The translations under genes were made by a program, and so were the position numbers. The notes below the pieces were generated by a model. The model did no database searches. It was given only the letters and a program-made list of their open reading frames with translations, and had not been told where the DNA came from. DNA of 64,000 nucleotides from Piper betle (lineage: Eukaryota; Streptophyta; Magnoliopsida; Piperales; Piperaceae): the NCBI GenBank assembly GCA_033002965.1, contig JAURVB010002738.1, positions 1-64,000 on the forward strand. Reading direction: 5' to 3'. Within the stretch, counting starts at the first letter, position 1. Every line of letters begins with the position of its first letter. Below, piece by piece: positions 63,399 to 64,000 of the stretch.

Positions 63399-63886
63399 CT
63401 CTAAGGTGAAAGGTGAAACACACTGAGACTCCCAATCCTAGGCCCCATTTCAGCCACAACCAATCTGGTTAGAAGAAGTCCTACAGTAGCAGCAGCCATC
63501 AACAATATGAACACCCCATTCCAGCTCTTTTACTGATATATAGCCAGTCAGAGGGGGGCTAATGCAGCACCAATGGAGCCAGTTCCGTCAATGTTAGCTG
63601 TGACAGTGACCAAGGCCCATGAGTTTCCACTCAAGGAGGTAGCAGGCCTAAGCCAGCTGAAAGACAAACATTCCGGCTTATGAGCATGAGAACTATGTTG
63701 GTGTACATGGAGATGGCACCAAACGTTCTATAAAAGTAAAGACCAGGTATTGCACAATACATGACGCCTGCTGCTGTTGTAGTCCATCAGAGATGTAGCC
63801 GGCGATTATTCCGCCCGCCACCCCGACGTCGAAAATAGTGGAGAGATTGCCTGATGTTTCATCTGATAAGAACTGCCCATTGATCT
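63399..63886 (-). pseudogene. Glycerol-3-phosphate permease (G3Pp family), damaged 3' exon
   Basis: This is the last exon of a major-facilitator transporter of the plant G3Pp group, related to bacterial GlpT and often induced by phosphate starvation. On the minus strand, after the acceptor TTTTTTGCAG, are blocks LSDETSGNLSTIFDVG, GGIIAGYISDGL, YCAIPGLYFYRTFGAISMYT, SLSGNSWALVTVTANIDGTG and LLMAAATVGLLLTRLVVAEM. Lesions: a shift after GYISDGL; about 20 codons missing between VLMLIS and SLSGN, where the family has the NGPYALITTAVSADLG region; a shift after AALAPL; and another within the SWNGV block. A TAG at 63399-63401 ends the last frame. Upstream exons are beyond the window edge or not recognisable. 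Confidence 0.75.
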
Positions 63887-64000
63887 CTGCAAAAAAGTTA
63901 TGTAAAAGAGTTTAAGTGCTGTCCTAATGTTGCGAACCACTTGAGACAAAACTAAAGTGAATGAACCGTATGTGGTGAGAATCCATACTTGGTGTCGCTG
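63887..64000. other. Intron-like edge of the window
   Basis: AT-rich sequence next to the acceptor of the permease exon. No further exon is identified before the window ends. Confidence 0.3.

Noticed and set aside
1..64000. CRISPR arrays, tRNA or rRNA genes, organelle DNA
   Set aside because: The regular repeats seen are minisatellites or LTRs. I recognised no tRNA cloverleaf sequence, rRNA core or plastid/mitochondrial gene order, though a tRNA scan was not possible.

Overview
The window is nuclear DNA of a flowering plant. Evidence: multi-exon genes with GT-AG and two GC-AG introns, plant-only families (VND-type NAC, SKU5-like protein, hybrid proline-rich protein, PLS-class PPR, DUF863), and nested Ty1-copia, TRIM, hAT-like and Tourist-like elements in very AT-rich spacers. 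I cannot decide monocot versus eudicot, and I name no species.

Layout. 1-8.0 kb: promoter region and a decayed VND-type NAC gene whose large intron holds a rearranged TRIM with a minisatellite core. 8.5-11.4 kb (minus): an intact seven-exon gene for a pentapeptide-repeat thylakoid lumen protein. 11.7-15.8 kb: a cluster of non-autonomous DNA transposons, one with a perfect 8-bp target duplication and a GC-rich core. 16.3-20.3 kb (minus): an intact nine-exon SKU5-like (multicopper-oxidase-fold) gene. 20.5-27.4 kb: AT-rich spacer. 27.4-43.1 kb (plus): three consecutive broken genes, COG6 (hAT-like element inside an exon, a 370-bp TRIM inside an intron), a PLS-class PPR gene, and a DUF863 gene split by a three-LTR TRIM. 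45.6-55.1 kb: an old minus-strand copia element with a younger plus-strand copia inserted in its gag region. 56.3-56.8 kb: an intact hybrid proline-rich protein gene. 59.3-59.7 kb: a Tourist-like MITE. 60.8-61.3 kb (minus): a complex I NDUFB8-like gene with two homopolymer frameshifts. 63.4-63.9 kb (minus): the damaged 3' end of a glycerol-3-phosphate permease gene.

The genes do not form a pathway; they act in chloroplast lumen, cell wall/plasma membrane, Golgi, organelle RNA processing, mitochondrion and xylem regulation. The main pattern is uneven integrity: three genes are clean across every exon while six are broken, in a region rich in nested insertions. That would fit one copy of a duplicated segment losing genes (fractionation), with some of the single-base indels possibly being consensus errors. 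I found no CRISPR array, rRNA or tRNA gene, and no clearly new multi-gene system. The most unusual material is the family of TRIM-like elements with extra LTR ends and minisatellite cores.
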